Assembly (NCBI RefSeq): GCF_003053565.1
Contig: NZ_QAXS01000034.1
Coordinates: 1 to 33,782, forward strand
Length of the DNA: 33,782 nt
DNA from: Halanaerobium saccharolyticum
GTDB taxonomy: Bacteria > Bacillota > Halanaerobiia > Halanaerobiales > Halanaerobiaceae
Direction of reading: 5' to 3'
Positions 32,214 to 33,782 of this stretch are shown here, one piece after another. The notes beneath the pieces were generated by a model. It was not told the DNA's origin, ran no database searches, and was given only the letters and a program-made list of their open reading frames with translations. A program made the position numbers and the translations under genes. Each line of letters opens with the position of its first letter. The first letter of the stretch is position 1.

Positions 32214-33125
32214 TTATTTTGAATAATACTTCACTGTCTGCTCCAGCCCAGATTTGAAATCATAATCAGGAGTCCAGCCCAATAATTCCTTAGCCCTGCT
32301 GTTTGCTAAAGAAGAGTGACGGATATCACCCTGCCGGGCTTCTTTATATACAGGCTCTAAATCATAAGGAAGTATCTGATTTAAGTAATCAACTAAATCA
32401 TTGACACTATCCCTGCTTTGAGTACTGATATTAACTAAAACATTATCTCCCTGATCTAAAGCCATTAAATTGGCTTTTACCAGATCAGCAACATAAATAA
32501 AGTCTCTAGTCTGCTCACCATCCCCAAAGATTATCGGCCTTTCTTCAGCCAGCATCTTATCTACAAAAATCGAAACAACTCCACCTTCTCCTTTTGGATC
32601 CTGACGGGGTCCATAGACATTGGCGTAGCGGAAAATAGTATATTTAAGATCATAAAGTTCACTGTACATTTTTATGTAATGTTCTGGAGTATGTTTGCTA
32701 ATTCCATAGGGTGACATCGCTTTAATTGGATGTTTTTCATCTACAGGCAGATAATCTGGTTCGCCATAGACGGCTGCAGAAGAAGCATAAATCACCTTTT
32801 CAACATTATACTCTCTACACCCTTCTAATAAGTTTATTGTTCCTAAAATATTGTTTTGAGCGTCAGCAAGAGGATCTTTAATTGAATGCTGAACATCTAT
32901 CTGAGCTGCATGATGAATAACGTGGCTGATCTCATTTTTTTTAAAAACTTCCTTTAATTCTTGATCTCTAATATCCAACTCATAAAAATCAACCTGCCCA
33001 TTTAAATTCTCTTTTTTACCGGTACTTAAATTATCAACTACTATTACCTTGTGCTCTTGATTAATTAATTCATCTACTATGTTGGAACCAATAAAACCTG
33101 CTCCTCCTGTTACTAATACTTCCAT
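32214..33125 (-). CDS. UDP-glucose 4-epimerase-like extended SDR
   Basis: Protein of 303 residues. NAD-binding TGGAGFIG at 6-13, DxD-like acidic VVDNLSTGKK at 29-38, SSAAVYGEP at 115-123 with the catalytic Ser, and YGISK with Y140 and K144. RYANVYGPRQDPKGEGGVVS near 167 and GDGEQTRDFIYVADL near 201 complete the NDP-sugar epimerase pattern. It would interconvert UDP-glucose and UDP-galactose or the N-acetyl forms in the cytoplasm. It follows the sugar transferase gene in the same direction, so it probably supplies precursor for polysaccharide assembly. The start follows AAGGAGATG-like spacing. galE is the nearest named relative but specificity is not certain. Confidence 0.9.
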   Translation of the reverse strand: MEVLVTGGAGFIGSNIVDELINQEHKVIVVDNLSTGKKENLNGQVDFYELDIRDQELKEVFKKNEISHVIHHAAQIDVQHSIKDPLADAQNNILGTINLLEGCREYNVEKVIYASSAAVYGEPDYLPVDEKHPIKAMSPYGISKHTPEHYIKMYSELYDLKYTIFRYANVYGPRQDPKGEGGVVSIFVDKMLAEERPIIFGDGEQTRDFIYVADLVKANLMALDQGDNVLVNISTQSRDSVNDLVDYLNQILPYDLEPVYKEARQGDIRHSSLANSRAKELLGWTPDYDFKSGLEQTVKYYSK

Positions 33126-33155
33126 TTATATTCATCTCCTTGATCTAAGTAATAA

Positions 33156-33190
33156 AATACCCGCTGCTGCAGAATATTAGCACCGGGTAA
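33156..33190 (-). terminator. Terminator between sugar transferase and epimerase genes
   Basis: On minus, ACCCGGTGCT (33179-33188) pairs with AGCAGCGGGT (33159-33168) with one mismatch, followed by ATTTTATTA. The T-run is broken, so it may be partial. Confidence 0.6.
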
Positions 33191-33214
33191 TTAATATCTA
33201 ATTTATTATTTATT

Positions 33215-33676
33215 TTAATTTGCTTTATGTCCCATAAAAATAACTTTTAAAGTTTCTAATAAGATCTTTAAGTCAAAGACAAAAGAACGCTTATTAGCAT
33301 ATAAGAGGTCCATCCTCAGTTTATCTTCGGCATCAGTATCATAGAACCCATAGACCTGAGCTAAACCTGTAATACCGGTTTTAATGAAATGACGGTACTT
33401 ATAATGAGGAATTTCTTTTTCAAACTGACCGACAAAATGTGGTCTTTCCGGCCGTGGACCAACTACACTCATATCACCCTTTAAAACATTGAGCAGCTGT
33501 GGTATTTCATCTATTCTGGTTTTTCTTAAAAGCTTACCAACTTTTGTTACTCTACTGTCATTTTTCTGAGCTAAAACAGGACCAGTATTTTTTTCTGCAT
33601 CATTGACCATTGTCCTAAACTTATATACTTTAAATTTTTCTCCCATTCGGCTGATCCGTTCCTGAGTAAAAAACAA
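33215..33676 (-). CDS. Sugar transferase (polyprenyl-phosphate glycosyl-1-P type), 5' end damaged
   Basis: Visible product of 153 residues from a TTG at 33676. FFTQERISRMGEKFKVYKFR, then DSRVTKVGKLLRKTRIDEIP, MSVVGPRPERPHFVGQF and HFIKTGITGLAQVYGFYD are the catalytic core of the bacterial sugar transferase family (WcaJ/EpsL-like), which loads the first sugar phosphate onto undecaprenyl phosphate. The normal family has a membrane helix and KR-F-D segment before FFxQER. Here the frame is open upstream to a TAG at 33752-33754 with no ATG, GTG or other TTG, and the anchor (KVIFSLFYFLKIICGISGRG) looks about 14 residues short. So the gene is probably N-terminally broken, unless the frame is restored beyond a single error near 33752. 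Confidence 0.7.
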   Translation of the reverse strand: MFFTQERISRMGEKFKVYKFRTMVNDAEKNTGPVLAQKNDSRVTKVGKLLRKTRIDEIPQLLNVLKGDMSVVGPRPERPHFVGQFEKEIPHYKYRHFIKTGITGLAQVYGFYDTDAEDKLRMDLLYANKRSFVFDLKILLETLKVIFMGHKAN

Positions 33677-33782
33677 GGGGCCTCTGCCAGAGATTCCGCA
33701 AATGATTTTTAAAAAATAAAAAAGAGAGAATATTACTTTAAACAGTATTTTCTACACTAAAATCAGCTCAAATAAGATACAG

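Noticed and set aside
32214-33125. Firm galE assignment
   Set aside because: SDR motifs fit UDP-sugar epimerases in general; 4-epimerase specificity for glucose cannot be told from other extended-SDR epimerases by eye.

Overview
The window looks like a chromosomal stretch of an AT-rich, diderm Firmicute, most likely of the Halanaerobiales (Halanaerobium-like). This is inferred from low GC, strong GGAGG-type ribosome sites with many GTG and TTG starts, clostridial gene families, and a sugar-binding protein with a cleavable non-lipoprotein signal peptide, as expected for a cell with a periplasm. No sequence search was possible. Almost every gene lies on the minus strand; only the cut-off transposase at the left edge is on plus.

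Layout. 1-720: 3' end of an IS1380/IS4-type transposase. 959-6200: accessory block with a DUF6765-like protein, two paralogous coiled-coil proteins built from 14-residue repeats, an Rpn-type nuclease between them, a decayed ImmA/IrrE-like gene and a SAP/Rho-N-like protein. 6595-13298: an ascorbate-type PTS operon, in transcription order PRD regulator, phosphotriesterase-like protein, IIA, IIB, IIC, creatininase-family amidohydrolase and SIS-domain protein. 13507-14633: an aldo/keto reductase broken by an 8-bp tandem duplication. 14746-23240: a glycan operon with GntR/LacI-type regulator, ABC binding protein, two permeases, a GH38 alpha-mannosidase and a nitrilase-superfamily amidase. 23514-25491: an SLC13 transporter and a small Usp-like protein. 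25940-29208: sulfate activation genes cysD, cysN and cysC. 29438-32034: a cassette of unrecognised genes (a protein with a broken 5' end, a four-helix membrane protein, a 376-residue protein and a 34-residue peptide). 32214 to the right edge: a UDP-glucose 4-epimerase-like gene and a 5'-damaged sugar transferase.

How it works together. The two sugar operons each carry their own regulator, with visible promoter or operator sites. CysD, CysN and CysC would make APS and PAPS from sulfate, and the adjacent SLC13 protein is a plausible sulfate importer. No APS or PAPS reductase is present, so the end use of PAPS is open; nearby polysaccharide genes make sulfated glycan one possibility. A 58-nt near-identical element with a sigma-H-like promoter precedes both the DUF6765 gene and the unknown cassette, hinting at shared control.

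The region shows much small-scale decay: the 8-bp duplication, an apparent in-frame loss of the HxH metal motif in the phosphotriesterase-like protein, several gene fragments and two damaged 5' ends. The best candidate for an undescribed system is the cassette at 29438-32034.
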